DNA of 64,000 bases from Acridotheres tristis (lineage: Eukaryota > Chordata > Aves > Passeriformes > Sturnidae): contig CM072888.1 in the NCBI GenBank assembly GCA_037013685.1, positions 12,776,216 to 12,840,215 on the forward strand, given 5' to 3'. The notes beneath the pieces were generated by a model. The model ran no database searches and was not told where the DNA came from. It saw only the letters and a list, made by a program, of their open reading frames with translations. Shown here piece after piece: positions 40,358 to 51,600 of this stretch. Position numbers and translations under genes: made by a program. The first letter of the stretch is position 1, and the number at the start of each line of letters is the position of its first letter.

Positions 40358-40396
40358 ACTAGAATAATTTTGGAAAATTAGTTTAATTATTCTAGT
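40358..40396. repeat. 12-bp perfect inverted repeat, 15-nt loop
   Basis: Left arm ACTAGAATAATT at 40358-40369 and its exact reverse complement AATTATTCTAGT at 40385-40396. AT-rich arms of this length occur by chance now and then in such DNA, so no function is claimed. Confidence 0.9.
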
Positions 40397-40700
40397 GCTT
40401 CTATTTGGAAAGATCACATAATTTATAATGAGAGAATAGGCAAATATGAATTTACTCTCATAGAGTCCTTTTGTTTATATTTACCTTTAAAGAAAACATA
40501 TATACTTGAAATGCCTGCTAAGCAACACAGTTACAATATAGATGCTTTGTACTCCAGAATTCTACTGGGAAAAAATCAGTCTCAGAATTATTTCAAGAAT
40601 TAATAGGCATGTTTTCCCTCAGGAATTTGGGGATTTTTTTCTACATGCATCTTGCAACATAAAAATATTCTTTATCTGAGCTTTCTGTTGCATATAATGT

Positions 40701-41037
40701 CAGCCTCCAGTACCTGAAGGGAGCCTATGAGAAAGATGGAGACTCTCTTTGCAAGGACAAGAAGTGACAGGACAAGGAGGAATGGTTTTAAACTGAGAGA
40801 AATTAGGTTTAGTTTGGATATTAGGAAGAAATTATTTGCTGGGTGGGTGGCTGGTGAGGCACTGGCACAGGTTGTCCAGAGTTGTGGATGCCCCATTCCT
40901 GGAAATGCTTAAGGCCAGGCTGGATGGGGCTCTCAGCAGCCTGGTGTAGTGGAGGTGTCCCTGCCCATGGCAGGGGGGTCAGAACGAGGTGATCTTTAAG
41001 GTCCCTTCCAACACAAACCATTCAGTAATTCTGATTT
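40701..41037 (+). mobile_element. CR1 LINE, 5'-truncated 3' end
   Basis: The best-preserved CR1 in the window. In order it shows AGCCTATGAGAAAGATGGAG, GACAGGACAAGGAGGAATGG, TTTTAAACTGAGAGAAATTA, GATATTAGGAAGAAATT, GGTGAGGCACTGGCACAGGT, GTGGATGCCCCATTCCTGGA, AAGGCCAGGCTGGATGGGGC, GTGTCCCTGCCCATGGCAGG and AGGTCCCTTCCAACACAAAC, ending in an ATTC...ATTCTGATT tail. These are hallmark segments of the CR1 3' end and 3' UTR. There is no intact ORF. The short frames at 40672-40912 on both strands are by-products of the element. Confidence 0.95.
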
Positions 41038-41842
41038 AGGCACAGTAAAACTGAATACAAAAATGAATCATATATTCCAGATGGGGAATTACTTATACAC
41101 CAGGAATCACTATCCTACGTATACAAAAGTAGAGTGCAACTGCAATAACTAGGAATTGGAATAGTTAAAGATTCCTGCCATATCCACACTTTTCCAAGAA
41201 CACTGCTGTTGTATAGGCAACTGTCAACCCTTGTTAGGGTTCATCAGTGGCTTCCCAGGCAAGAAAGTAAGGAAGTTTGTGGTTCATCAGAGGCATGAAC
41301 ACAAGGTCTGAAAACTGGCCATAAACATCTGGACAGCATCTTCCAGCTGCTACTGCCAGATTCTGAGTTGTAAGATTGAATTATATTTTGATCATTATAA
41401 ATATATTAAAGAGAACAGAAAAAAATTGCTAAAAGAAGATCTGAACCAGAAAATTTGTAGGAAAGAGAACTGGATTGAAGGATTCCTGTTTGCTCAGATT
41501 TCCAACTGCCTCAGGAATCCCAGTAAATTCTTTGCCAAGATCCCAGAAGGTTTCTGGCTTGGGACCTGGTCCCAGCAATGGTTATATATAAATTCTCTGT
41601 TGGAGAATTGGACCGATGTGGTGTGGGTAAGCACAGGGCACCTCTCATTCATAACCCCAGCACTGATTGCTGGGGTTTTTTCAGTATGGGTTAGAGCAGT
41701 TGTTTGGACTTGTAAAATTTTAAATGTCTTGTGTTTGTTACTTTAGGGACTGCTCTTGTTTTGTGATGGAATTTAGTTTGTAGCACTGCAGGGTTAGCTC
41801 TTCAACCAGGACAATACCACCACGTCAGCACACATGTGGAAC
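41038..41842. other. Unique DNA, no gene seen
   Basis: A 106-codon plus frame at 41426-41746 is open. It is tryptophan-rich and shows no domain I recognise. No repeat family is identified. Confidence 0.6.
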
Positions 41843-41886
41843 CTGGACTAATTAGCCTCGCTTGGAGACATGGCTAATTAGTCCAG
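41843..41886. repeat. 15-bp perfect inverted repeat with TAATTA cores, 14-nt loop
   Basis: Left arm CTGGACTAATTAGCC at 41843-41857 and exact reverse complement GGCTAATTAGTCCAG at 41872-41886, separated by 14 nt. It is one of the longest perfect inverted repeats seen in the window and its arms are not just AT-rich. Each arm carries CTAATTAG, the core bound by many homeodomain proteins. It could be a paired transcription factor site, a hairpin in a transcript, or the remnant of a small inverted-repeat element. Confidence 0.95.
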
Positions 41887-44170
41887 ACTTAACACGAATC
41901 TCATCATGTTTCTGGAAGCTGAGCTGGTAACGCTGCATGATATATGTCAGCCTACTAATTCATTCAGAGGTCTCTGTGGGCTCTCTGAGCAGACTGAGTC
42001 ATCAGCTACCCCCTCACTTGGCTCTCTTTTTGGGAGACCTTATGGCACAGAAGCTCTTAGACTTTCACCAGCTTTAACCTCAAAGGACTGACAAAGGTGT
42101 CCAACACATTTTCCTTATTCTAATTTATTTTTCCGTACTCAGTCTGCCAAGTTTTCCATTCTTTAGTTCATGTCAGAGGCTTGTTTGCTCATCCAGGCTC
42201 CTGAGCTTTTTGTTCTTCTCTGTCTTGCTGTCTCTGTCAGGTGGATCTTCAGTGTCAGAGTCCTCTTTCCAGTGCTGACAGGGCCCCAGGCTCTGTGCAG
42301 GGTGCAGGGGACATTATCCACTACTGCTCTCACCTTTCACACTTTGGAGCAATGCTGAGGACTGACTGCTGAACCATATAGCTGCCATGAGTGTCCTTTA
42401 CAGCATCCTTCACCAACCATGTGTCAGGAAAACTGGGATCAGATCTATTTGTCTAAAGGCAATTATTTCCTGCAGTAGCGATACAAGAAGAAAAGGGTAG
42501 AATCCGTTTGATTCCATCCATTTCAGTCTGTTTCACACACTCATACTGCTAACTGTATGAAAATGTTGCAGTGTGGCTCAGGAAGGACAAATGAAATTAT
42601 GTGAGGGGAAGATGGAGTGCATGGCAAGAGAGGAACAGTAGGTTATTTCCTTGTATTCTTCTCTCCATGCAAGCAATGTTAGGTGGTTGAATTGCTTAGT
42701 AAACGTTACTCTTTTCATCTGGTCTTATTCCATACATTTCACCAATAGTGATTAGTAATAATGAGATTTTAATAAGTCTTACAAATATGTTCCATGTAAA
42801 GTTTGCTGACTTAGCCCCAAAAGAACTATTACAACAGCTGTGCATAATCACTTTATTCTGAAAGAAGTACTAGGGTTAGGGCAGCTGGGGCTGCATGTGT
42901 ACATGGGGGGCAGAAAATTGCTTTTATTGTTGTCCTATTATTTCAAAAAGGAGATTATTGAGTAACCTGAGAACTCTTGGAGCTGTTTAGCACTTTCCCA
43001 GTTCATGCCAGAGAGAATCACACATTTACTGCTAATGAGCAGAATGCAGCTTTATGACTTAGTCTGAATATTTTCCCTGAGATGACTTCCGTCACCACTA
43101 AAATCATTGGCAGGGCCTGTTGGTTTTAATGAGGAAGAATTGGACCTTTAATAAGCATCATGGTCACGTAAGCTTGGGGTTTGTTTTTTTAACATCGTGC
43201 TTTTTAAGTGTTTTTAGTTACTGCCTGCAGTGTATACAGCTGTGAACTTGGATAATAAATAAGGATTATTTCTATGAAGAAACCTTTGGCAGCAATTTTT
43301 GCTTTGCTGAGGTAAGCTGTTAGTCATCTGCCACCAAAGGGTAATCAGCTAGATTTTAAATATTGCTGTGTCTTTCTACTTTTACTGTATTTTTGATTAG
43401 TCAATAAATACATGTTCAGTCTCTTTCCAAAGCCCAGCAATCAGTGTAGATGCAAGATACATTGCTGAAAAGGAACAAACCAACACCAGCTAATTGTAAA
43501 GCTTTTGCTTGTTCTTAGAGGAGGTCGGGCTCACTTGGAAATTAGTGGAAGGTGGTAAAGCCTCATTATAAAAACATCACAACCAAAAAATGGTGTTGAC
43601 AGGTGGTAAAGTACATTCTCGAGACTGAATAAACTTATTCATTGATGGTAAAAGTGAAGCCAGAGAAACTGCACTCCCTGATATGAAGGGTGAATTTGAG
43701 CTTTGGCACCCCGCAGGCAAATACATTTCAGATTCGAGTGACTAAATTTAGGCTTTTAAACCCATGTCTCGGAACATGGCAGATTCTTAAAAGAGCCTAC
43801 TATGGAGTCAAGGAGAATGCCTTGTATAATAAAATAAATATAGAGATAAGAGAGGAAACATGGTTTTCTATCCTTGTTTTTTATGAAATAATTCAGATCC
43901 AAGATCCTTGCCAACCTAACTCTCCCTCCTGAATCCCCAAACAAAAAGTGCTGTAAAAGTCTAAGAAGTTGTAACAAAATGCACTGTGTAATGGAATTTC
44001 TTGGCATATTGAGTAAATAAAAATGGCAACGGCCTGACATAGTTAGGGACCAATAGATATATCCTGGCTTCCAGGTAGAGAGTAAGGAAATTAGCTGTTT
44101 GGGTTCTTACTTACCCTGCAAAAAAGAGAGAGTTATTAGTTGCATTGCAGGCAAACTGGGTGTGAGCTGT
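41887..44170. other. Unique DNA, no gene seen
   Basis: No gene or repeat recognised. A slightly GC-richer patch at about 42170-42360 has only a 62-codon frame. One AGGGTTAGGG string near 42872 is not a telomeric array. Confidence 0.65.
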
Positions 44171-44207
44171 ATTCAGTCATTGGATATATTGCAACAATAC
44201 ACCAAAT
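44171..44207 (+). repeat. Diverged 37-bp direct repeat, copy A
   Basis: Begins ATTCAGTCATTGG and ends CAACAATACACCAAAT. It matches the segment at 44931-44967 at 33 of 37 positions without gaps. The flanks do not extend the match clearly. This could be two fragments of one unrecognised dispersed repeat or a local duplication. Confidence 0.8.
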
Positions 44208-44860
44208 AAAAAGTAGTGGTTTAGCTATGTCTAAAGAAACTCTCCTGATAAATAAGGAACATGGTGTATCAGCAGGTATTTTTCAGCATCTCTGCTGTTT
44301 TTTGCTTCTGATATGGATGCAGAGAAGGACGTGTGCATTATGCAGATTACTTCTGGTTCAAATTTGGTTTGAATAAACCCCTACTTGGTATTTTCGCTTG
44401 TAAAGCCTTGAGCTGATAGCAAAGGATTGGGTTGCACAAAATTTCTTCACCTCAATAAAGCAGTCCTTGCTCTAAAACACTTCATTCCTTGGAGTAATCA
44501 AGATCTTACTTGTTATCATGTAGCAAAGACTTTCCCTTCTGCACCCATCTCAGTAAGCTGAATTTTCAGTTAGAAGGTAAATAGATAACATAAAAACTGC
44601 TGTAACACAAAATAATCAGATTTGACTGTACATTCCTGAAAGATATGAAACTGTGAGCATTTTCAGGCCCATTGATAAAGCTGTCAAGAGAAACTGCTTG
44701 AATATTCTGCCTCCAAGGTGTCAGTCAGGTGTGTAATGTAGGAGTGCATGATTTTCCACTGCTGTATCTTCAACAGTGCATCAGCATGTGTGTCCTACAG
44801 CATGCCAAAGCATAGGATTGAGGGTTTCAAGCAGATCACAAGTTTTCCTTTATGCCTCTC

Positions 44861-44879
44861 TTTTTTTTTTTTTTTTTTT
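44861..44879. repeat. Poly(T) tract (19)
   Basis: Nineteen T residues followed by CAG, which superficially resembles a splice acceptor. No exon is supported downstream. It is one of an inverted homopolymer pair with the A18 at 45129. Confidence 0.9.
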
Positions 44880-44930
44880 CAGCCTATGCCAGTTTTTAGG
44901 AGAGAGCTGTCCTTCAGCTCTTTGGGCTCG

Positions 44931-44967
44931 ATTCAGTCATTGGCTGTATTTCAACAATACATCAAAT
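44931..44967 (+). repeat. Diverged 37-bp direct repeat, copy B
   Basis: Begins ATTCAGTCATTGG and ends CAACAATACATCAAAT, pairing with copy A 760 bp upstream (33 of 37 identical). A weaker similar string, CTGTATCTTCAACAGTGCATC, starts at about 44762. Confidence 0.8.
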
Positions 44968-45128
44968 GGATTGTGCAATGTGAGCACGGATGATGAATTT
45001 ATTAAGATTGTGCATTACATTGTTCATTCTGCATATCCCCATTTGCTCCTTGTCTTTGAGATTTAGTAGTGCCTTAGAGGAGTCTGCTAGTTAATTGTAG
45101 GTCAAATTGTGAATTCGGGAACTTTTGC

Positions 45129-45146
45129 AAAAAAAAAAAAAAAAAA
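45129..45146. repeat. Poly(A) tract (18)
   Basis: Eighteen A residues followed by GGGAAAG. Any retroposed parent to its left is unrecognised. The minus-strand frames of 78 and 116 codons nearby owe their F-rich stretch to this tract. Confidence 0.9.
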
Positions 45147-45505
45147 GGGAAAGTAAAAAACAATCTCAATATTAAGAGGCATTGCAGAGAATCCAGAAAC
45201 ATGAAACTGTGACACATGGCAATAGTCTGAGGAAAACTGAAGCACCTCCAAAGCTGGAAAATGTGTTGCAGCCAGCCAGTGCTGAGCTGCCCTGGATGGC
45301 AGAAGAACACACAAATGGATTAGTTTACAGTCAATTCTGGGAAGCAGGGCACAGAAACAGAGCTGCAGAGCCTTGGGAATTATGCCCAGCTCTGCCACAG
45401 TCTTACTGGGCACCCTGAATAACTGTTTCATGTTTTTGTTTGTTTCCAACACTCACCTTTGACTACATCCTGTCCTGGTGTTATAAGATGGATTTTGATG
45501 GGAAA

Positions 45506-45640
45506 TCAGGCTTTGGACTGTAAATCCCCCTGGGCAGAGCACCATCCTGTGTACCTGTACAATGCCTGGCACAATAGAGCCAGTATCTCTGTGGGGGACT
45601 GGAGGCATTACTGTAATAAAAGTATCAATATTTTAATCAT
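45506..45640 (+). mobile_element. Ancient amniote SINE tail (MIR-type)
   Basis: In order: CAGGCTTTGGACTGTAAATC, CCCCTGGGCAGAGCACC, CTGTGTACCTGTACAATGCC, TGGCACAATAGAGCCAGTAT, GGGGGACTGGAGGCATTACT and GTAATAAAAGTATCAATATT. This follows the tail of an old amniote SINE group ('TTGGACTGTAA', 'GGGCAGGGACC', 'TGTACAGCGCCTAGCACAAT', 'GACTGGGGCTCCTAGGCGCT', 'ACYGTAATACAAATAATAA'). The similarity spans about 130 bp, making this the clearest ancient SINE in the window. The exact family name is uncertain. Confidence 0.65.
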
Positions 45641-46524
45641 CTGCCTTATTTAATCTCTTACCTCATGATTGCTTAGAGTAATTTGGACATTTGTTTCTTT
45701 TGCACATTTAAAATGGTCCCAGGGAGACTTCAGTGGATTGAGGTTCAGGGATCATGTGGACCTGATTATTCAAATTCCCTGCACCTGTGGGGGTTTCTTT
45801 TGATATTGCGTGTTTCAAACTGAATGCTTGCTAAATACAATGAATTTAAAATATGGAAAAATGAATTAAATGAAAACATTAGAACAGCATCTAAGTTTGT
45901 AATCAGCACGATGTGGGGGATGGAATTGAATGTGGAACCCAGCTGAACAGTGTGTTGGCATAAGAACTCTTGACTTACAGCTGTTCCTTTGTTCTTTTTT
46001 GTTAGTTTTACAGCATTTTTTTTCGAGAAAACCTTACTTTGCATGAAAGACAAATTCATATGAGAAGATTGTTTAGCTCTGTGCATCATAATTTAAACAG
46101 AGTGAATTGAAATCTGTTAAAGTTGCACAGGATTCTGATGGAGTGGGCAGTTTAGGCTAATAGGTAATTTCTGTCCACAATTAAAAACTAGTGTTTTTTG
46201 AAAGTAAAAATCAGCTTAGACAGAAATATTCTCATTGTCTAGTAAGGCTAACAGGTCTTAAAAAACAGAATTACTGAGATAAAAGAAAAAAAAAATCCAT
46301 TACAAAAACCATGCATGGAAGTTGCCAGTAAATAGCTTTTCTAGACATTATGAAAGAATGAGACAGATGGGTAAGAGTGGAGGGCTCTGCCTGCTGAGCA
46401 TTCCCAGTCTGCTGCAGGTAATCCTGAGGTCCTCATTAAGGTACAGTTTCAACTGTTAATTTTTCCACAGACTAACTCATGAAGAAGACCACCAACCCCT
46501 TTTCCTGTGAAAACACTTTTCTTG

Positions 46525-46750
46525 CGTGAGAGAATAATTCAGGTTGGAAGGAACCCCAGGAAGTCTCTGGTCCCACCTCTCACTGAATAAAGGCTGAACT
46601 GTGAGGTCACATCAGGCTGGCCTGCATTTAATTCAGTATGATCCTGAAAACCTGCAGGGATGGGAGATCCACAGCCTTCCCAGGCAGGCTCTTCCCCTCT
46701 TTGACTGCCTTCATGGACAATTAGTATTTCCTTTTATCAAGTTAATATAT
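46525..46750 (-). mobile_element. CR1 LINE 3' fragment, reverse orientation
   Basis: Read on the plus strand: GAGAATAATTCAGGTTGGAA, GGAACCCCAGGAAGTCTCTG, CCCACCTCTCACTG, AGGGATGGGAGATCCACAGC, CTTCCCAGGCAGGCTCTTCC and GACTGCCTTCATGGACAATT. This is the reverse complement of the CR1 3' region, in which GGTTGGAAGGGACC, GATGGAGACTCCACAACCTC and TCTGGGCAACCTGTTCCAG occur in that order. It is more diverged than the copy at 40.7 kb, so probably an older CR1 subfamily. No coding sequence. Confidence 0.85.
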
Positions 46751-46882
46751 TTTTAAAAATTTTTGGTTGTGTGTGTTTGTTTTATTTTTTCTTTTTGTGT
46801 GTGTTTGTTGTTATTTGGCTTTGGCTTTGATTTTGGTTGGTTGGTTGATTGGTTGCTTTTTGGGTTTTTGAGTTTTTCTTTT
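46751..46882. repeat. T/G-rich low-complexity tract
   Basis: About 130 bp of nearly pure T and G (TTGTGTGTGTTTG, then TTTTTGTGTGTGTTTG, then TTGGTTGGTTGATTGG), directly after the 5'-side edge of the reverse CR1 copy. It gives rise to the hydrophobic 72-codon frame at 46763-46981, which is not a gene. Confidence 0.9.
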
Positions 46883-48032
46883 GCCTGGAACATGGAATTT
46901 CAGAAAGGGACTAAGAAGAAGAGGCATTTGGTTTCAGGTCCGTACTGTAACCACTGTAATTATGCATTTCATACTAAATAGTCACTGCATAAAGTACAGG
47001 AACAGAAACACAACCCAGGATTCTTGCCCCTCAACCACTCACATGAGCATCCTGTTTACTGCATTAAAAATCATATCATGGTGCTGGATTTTGTTTTTTT
47101 CCACGGGTTCATCTAATGAAACTTGAATACATTTTGCTGAGGTTGTCCAGCTTAAACAGGAAAGGTATCATATCCTGTATAGCCAGGTGGTGAGAGATCT
47201 ATTCAAACAGATGGACCTTGAGCCTCCTCCCTCTGAGGTGGCTTAGCCAATGCTTCAGCATCAGGGCTTTGATCACTTTCCTGTTGCAGAACAGTGAGCA
47301 CTTTTACTAACCTCTCTCCTGGACATCAGTGAAAGTGCCCTGTTTGTAGCCACTCTCTGCTCCCTGTCAGCCACTGGCTGCATCCACCACCATGCAAGTT
47401 TATTCCCTGCCTGCACTCTGATGGAGTTCAGCTACAAATACTGAAGTCAGCCTTCATTAAATTTAATGGCGATGGTGTTAGGTGAGCAGTAGAAGAGCCT
47501 TTCCCACCAATATCTGTCTCCAGGTTCTCCAATTTGCAAGGAATCTAGAAAACACAATAAGGAAAACTTCTCCGATTTTTTCTCAGGTTTTTCTTTTTTT
47601 CTTTTTCTTTATTTTTCTTTTTCTCTTCCCACCCTTTTTGTTTGCTTCTTCATTTGTTGCATGCAAGAGGCAGAACTGTTCAGGCTGAGGGGCTGTCTCA
47701 TGGTTCAGGTGGCCAAATGCCACTGTGAGGTAATGAGCTCTTCTCCTGCCTTCACCACCATGTCCTTAATGAGATCATCTTCAACCAGAGTTCTCACTGA
47801 TCTTTTTACAGGTATTTCCTGTTTATGGACGTGCTAAAAGCTCATGTGTAAAGTACAAGTGAATAGGAGCTGTATTTTAAACGTGTGCACTGCTGCATGT
47901 ATTAAAACTTATTGTACCAAAGTAGGCACCTAAATTACTGAATATTTAGCAAAGTGGCCTTCATCTCTCTATATGATTTCTTAGAGGTGCTGGGAGGATA
48001 GATTAATTATAATGAGAGCTGAGAGCACCATT
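46883..48032. other. Unique DNA plus a pyrimidine-rich tract, no gene seen
   Basis: About 47130-47460 is moderately GC-richer without a recognised family. A strand-asymmetric polypyrimidine tract (CTTTTTCTTTATTTTTCTTT and similar) runs about 47568-47640. Frames are under 85 codons. Confidence 0.6.
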
Positions 48033-48047
48033 AAAAAAAAAAAAAAA
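48033..48047. repeat. Poly(A) tract (15)
   Basis: Fifteen A residues after GCACCATT. No retroposed parent recognised. Confidence 0.9.
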
Positions 48048-48344
48048 GGCTGAGAAAACCACAAAAAAGCCTATGGAGAAATTGGTAATTTTGTATTCAG
48101 TGCAGGGTTTCGATGATGTGTGCTAAATAAGGTCTGGAATCAAACACAGAATGATGAAGATAAAAAGAAAAACTGAATAACTCCCCATTCAGTTGGTGTC
48201 CATTTTATGCACTGAGTCTTGTAAGAGGGAAAAATGCAACGTTCATTTTCATATTTTATAACTTTTGAGTCCTTGAGTCTGCAAATTTAATATTTGAGTA
48301 GCATGAGATTAGAGAAAATGCAGACCAGAAACAACAGAGAATCC

Positions 48345-48610
48345 TCTTCCACGAGGGCATCTCCCAGGTTTCATTTACGGGAGATATAAGAGTTTGTGAA
48401 AATTTTGATGTACAAAGAGCTTTGGTTATTGTTGTTGTTAGTGCCGGAAATGAAGCTGCTTGTTATCAGTAAACTTGCCAGCAGCTCCTAGCCAAGAGGC
48501 TCCCTCGTTTCCTTGTCCAGCAACACGGTGCTGTGCACAGCAAGCACGCCTGGGGGTAGCAAATAAACTTGGAGGAGATCTCATATTCCTGAGCCGACAC
48601 GGTGGGGCTG
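48345..48610. other. Modest CpG cluster
   Basis: Eight CpGs between 48352 and 48601 in otherwise CpG-poor DNA, with a GC-richer stretch at about 48470-48610. It is weaker than the cluster at 3.5-3.9 kb. A regulatory element or non-coding exon is possible but unproven. Confidence 0.3.
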
Positions 48611-51600
48611 CCTTTGTGTGAAAAGGAATTGAAGGGTGGGATCTGGATACATGGGAGCTTAATTTTTAAGCTTTGTGATTAGAGGTGCAGTCTTTACTGC
48701 CCTCACCTGTACTCCTAACTGTGTAAGTCTCTTGTGTGAATCGCAGTCCCCTCTGGAATCAAAAGGCAAAGCAAGCCTCGGTTTTTAATTTCTGCCTGTC
48801 AGTCACTCTGAATTCTGAGCAGAATTGATGACCCATTTGCAGGGAATACGAAAGCTACACAGGCAGGAACTCATTTGACAGGTAAAGGATAACTCCCTTT
48901 TTCTTGGGTACCTTTGTGGCTGTAATTAACTTTTCTGTTTTGTTCTAATTATAGTTTTTGTATCTTAGCCATTATGCTAATGGTGTTGTTCAGTAGTATG
49001 TGAGATTGCATTCATTATCACTGGTGAATTAAACCTTTATTAAAGAAAAATTCCCCCAGGCCTCATTCTGAAGTTAAGTAATTATTCATTTGGTTTTATC
49101 CTGGCAATTAGCTTATATACTGTAGCACTCATGATTGGGTTTCTATACCTCCCCAGATGAGATTAACCCACCACGGTAAATAAATGCGTAACAGTGCCCA
49201 ACACGTTGCTTTAAGTGCACTATTATATAGAAACAAAACCCCCCAAAACCTCAGAAAACCCCCAAAAAATTCACTGTTCAGTGGAAGAGCTCTTGGGCTC
49301 CCAGCAGACCGTAGAGGCAGAAGGAGATTGTGCTGGACTGTTGGGGCTCTCTCTGCGGAGCAGCAGTAATAACAAACGAGTTTATGGAGCCCTCCAACAG
49401 AGCAGTTCATTCTTTCTTCAATTGCAATGCCTTCCTTGGTCAATATGCCTCATATCTGAGATATGCACTGTGCTCAGCCACACTCACAGTGTAAATCAAG
49501 CCTTAGGAGAGCCTCCAGACATACATAAATTTCCTGGGTGGTGTAGCCTGGCTCTCAGTCATGAGAGGGGGAAAAATGTCAAGGAAAACCTTATTTGCCC
49601 TCCCCTACATACTCGTACTTTGTGAATGCCTTGCAAACACTGTTGGATTCAGCAATAATTTCTTGAACAAGGATGAGGGTTTGTGCCTGTTTTTCTACTG
49701 GAACATGGAGGCATGGGAAAATTAGAGATTTATCACACAAGGAATTGTCAATAGAAACAGATTCTGACTGTGGATTCCCTGTGGCCTAATCAGAGGTTTA
49801 ACTGTGTTAACAGGTGGGGTTTTTTTCTCTCATGTCTCTTTTTAGCACACATTAAGTTTACAAATCTCCCACAAAATGTGACAAACGCATTTGAAGTCTC
49901 TTTTCCCCGATGCTATTCATCTTATGCTTCTCTATGGAGAGAGGGAACCATTGTCCTGCCTTTAATTACAGCTACAGTTTTCAGAAGTATTTTTAAATGG
50001 AAACAATTTAAAGGCATTAAAAGAATCAATCAAGCATCCTTGATTCCATACAAGACTTCAGTGACGCCTCATATATAATCATTGCAGAAGGTGAAACCTA
50101 ACGTGCTACCACAGCCAAAACATTAATCAACTACCTGAGAGTTTTGCCTCAAGAAGTAATTTAGGATTTGACCTTGAATTTGGGTAGCTAGTATGTATGG
50201 AATGCAGGCATTACCTCCACTGTTTTGTGAACCCAGCAAATTTGCACAGATAGGAAAAAATTAGTATACATTGATTTTTGATAAGCATCATTTAATCTCT
50301 TGTATATTCTGGCAATATCTACCATATACCCACAGGATCTAGAAACAACCTTAAACATCTCCACTTTCAATTCCAAATGCAAGCTGCATGTCATTAACCT
50401 TGCCTCAATATCAAACATGTGAAGCACAGCAGAAATAAAATAAATAAATGAAAAATAATTTTGAAAGCTGCCACATAATTTTCCCATTGGGAAAAAATAC
50501 TGAGAGAAAGAAAAGGGGAAGCAAAGCGCTTCTCCTGTCCTCTAATGCATGTCGTGAAAGTATTTGACTTTGAAGCAAAGGTTATCTGCTTCACCTGCAC
50601 TGCTATCAATGGAAGCTGCATACCTAAATATATTTGAGTTTCTGGGCTTCAGTTCCATACAGCTGAAGGTAGAATGAAAGTCTGAATGGAATTCAAGGTC
50701 TTCAGTAAATCTTATTAAATCATTTGTTATATGTGGACTTACAGATCACATAACCCAGCACAATATTGCTAACAGTGGTGTTACTCCACCTCATGGGATA
50801 CTAAAGAGGTTGCTTGATTAATATTCATAAGGTGTTTTAAAATAATAAAGTGATCTATAAGTGAGAGATATTGCTGCACTGTACTATATCTCATCACTCC
50901 AGTCGGTCTGAGCTGTGTTCCACAAGCCTCCCACACAGAAGTTGTTCTCCTTGGAATGTGCTTTGCAGCCCTCTGCATCCACTGAGGGCTGGGTGGCAGC
51001 ATGGCACAACGATCAGGGACATTCCAACTCCTCATTGTGCTCCTAACCACTCTGTGGAGTAGCAATTACATCACTATGGAGAGAAAGCTCTCATCAATAA
51101 AAGGGAAATTGCAGATATGACCTGTTGTTCAGTTCAATAGTGTTAACTGCTGTTCAGGAGTAAAGAGAGGAGTAAACGTGTTTCAGCTGAGAAATCATCC
51201 TGTCACATTGCATTAGGAAGGCTTCCACGTTTAATCATGTGTCAGGTATTTTGCAGCAAAGCTTTGCTGCTTACCAGGAAATCTATTTTTATTTCCCCAA
51301 TAGCAAAAGAAATCAGGCTTGGGTTTTATTCCTCCTGCATTATTAGAAATCATGCATTCATGGTAATGAAAATCCTGAAGACCAAATTATTTTCTCCTTG
51401 ATGTCTATTCAGGTGAAATGCTGCTGTTGGGGTGCCAATAGATAATGCATGCCCATCAGGACATCCATTGCAGCTGTGCAAGAAAGAACATGGTATCCTC
51501 CAGATCTAAATTATTCACAATATGACAGACCTTTCAATCATGACCCCTCAGAGGAGGTGGAAAACAAAAGACAGGAAGAGAACTAAATCTCCAGAATTTT

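Noticed and set aside
40672..41021. Short frames on both strands at 40.7-41.0 kb
   Set aside because: They lie inside the CR1 3' end and are by-products of that element.
42868..42880. AGGGTTAGGG telomere-like motif
   Set aside because: Fewer than two units, so not an interstitial telomeric array.
44861..44883. Poly(T) followed by CAG as a splice acceptor
   Set aside because: No branch point, exon frame or donor partner is supported. The homopolymer alone explains it.
49215..49625. Longest open frame (136 codons, plus)
   Set aside because: It opens at GTG, contains no ATG, overlaps a 104-codon minus frame, and shows no domain or signal. Chance length in a moderately GC-richer patch.
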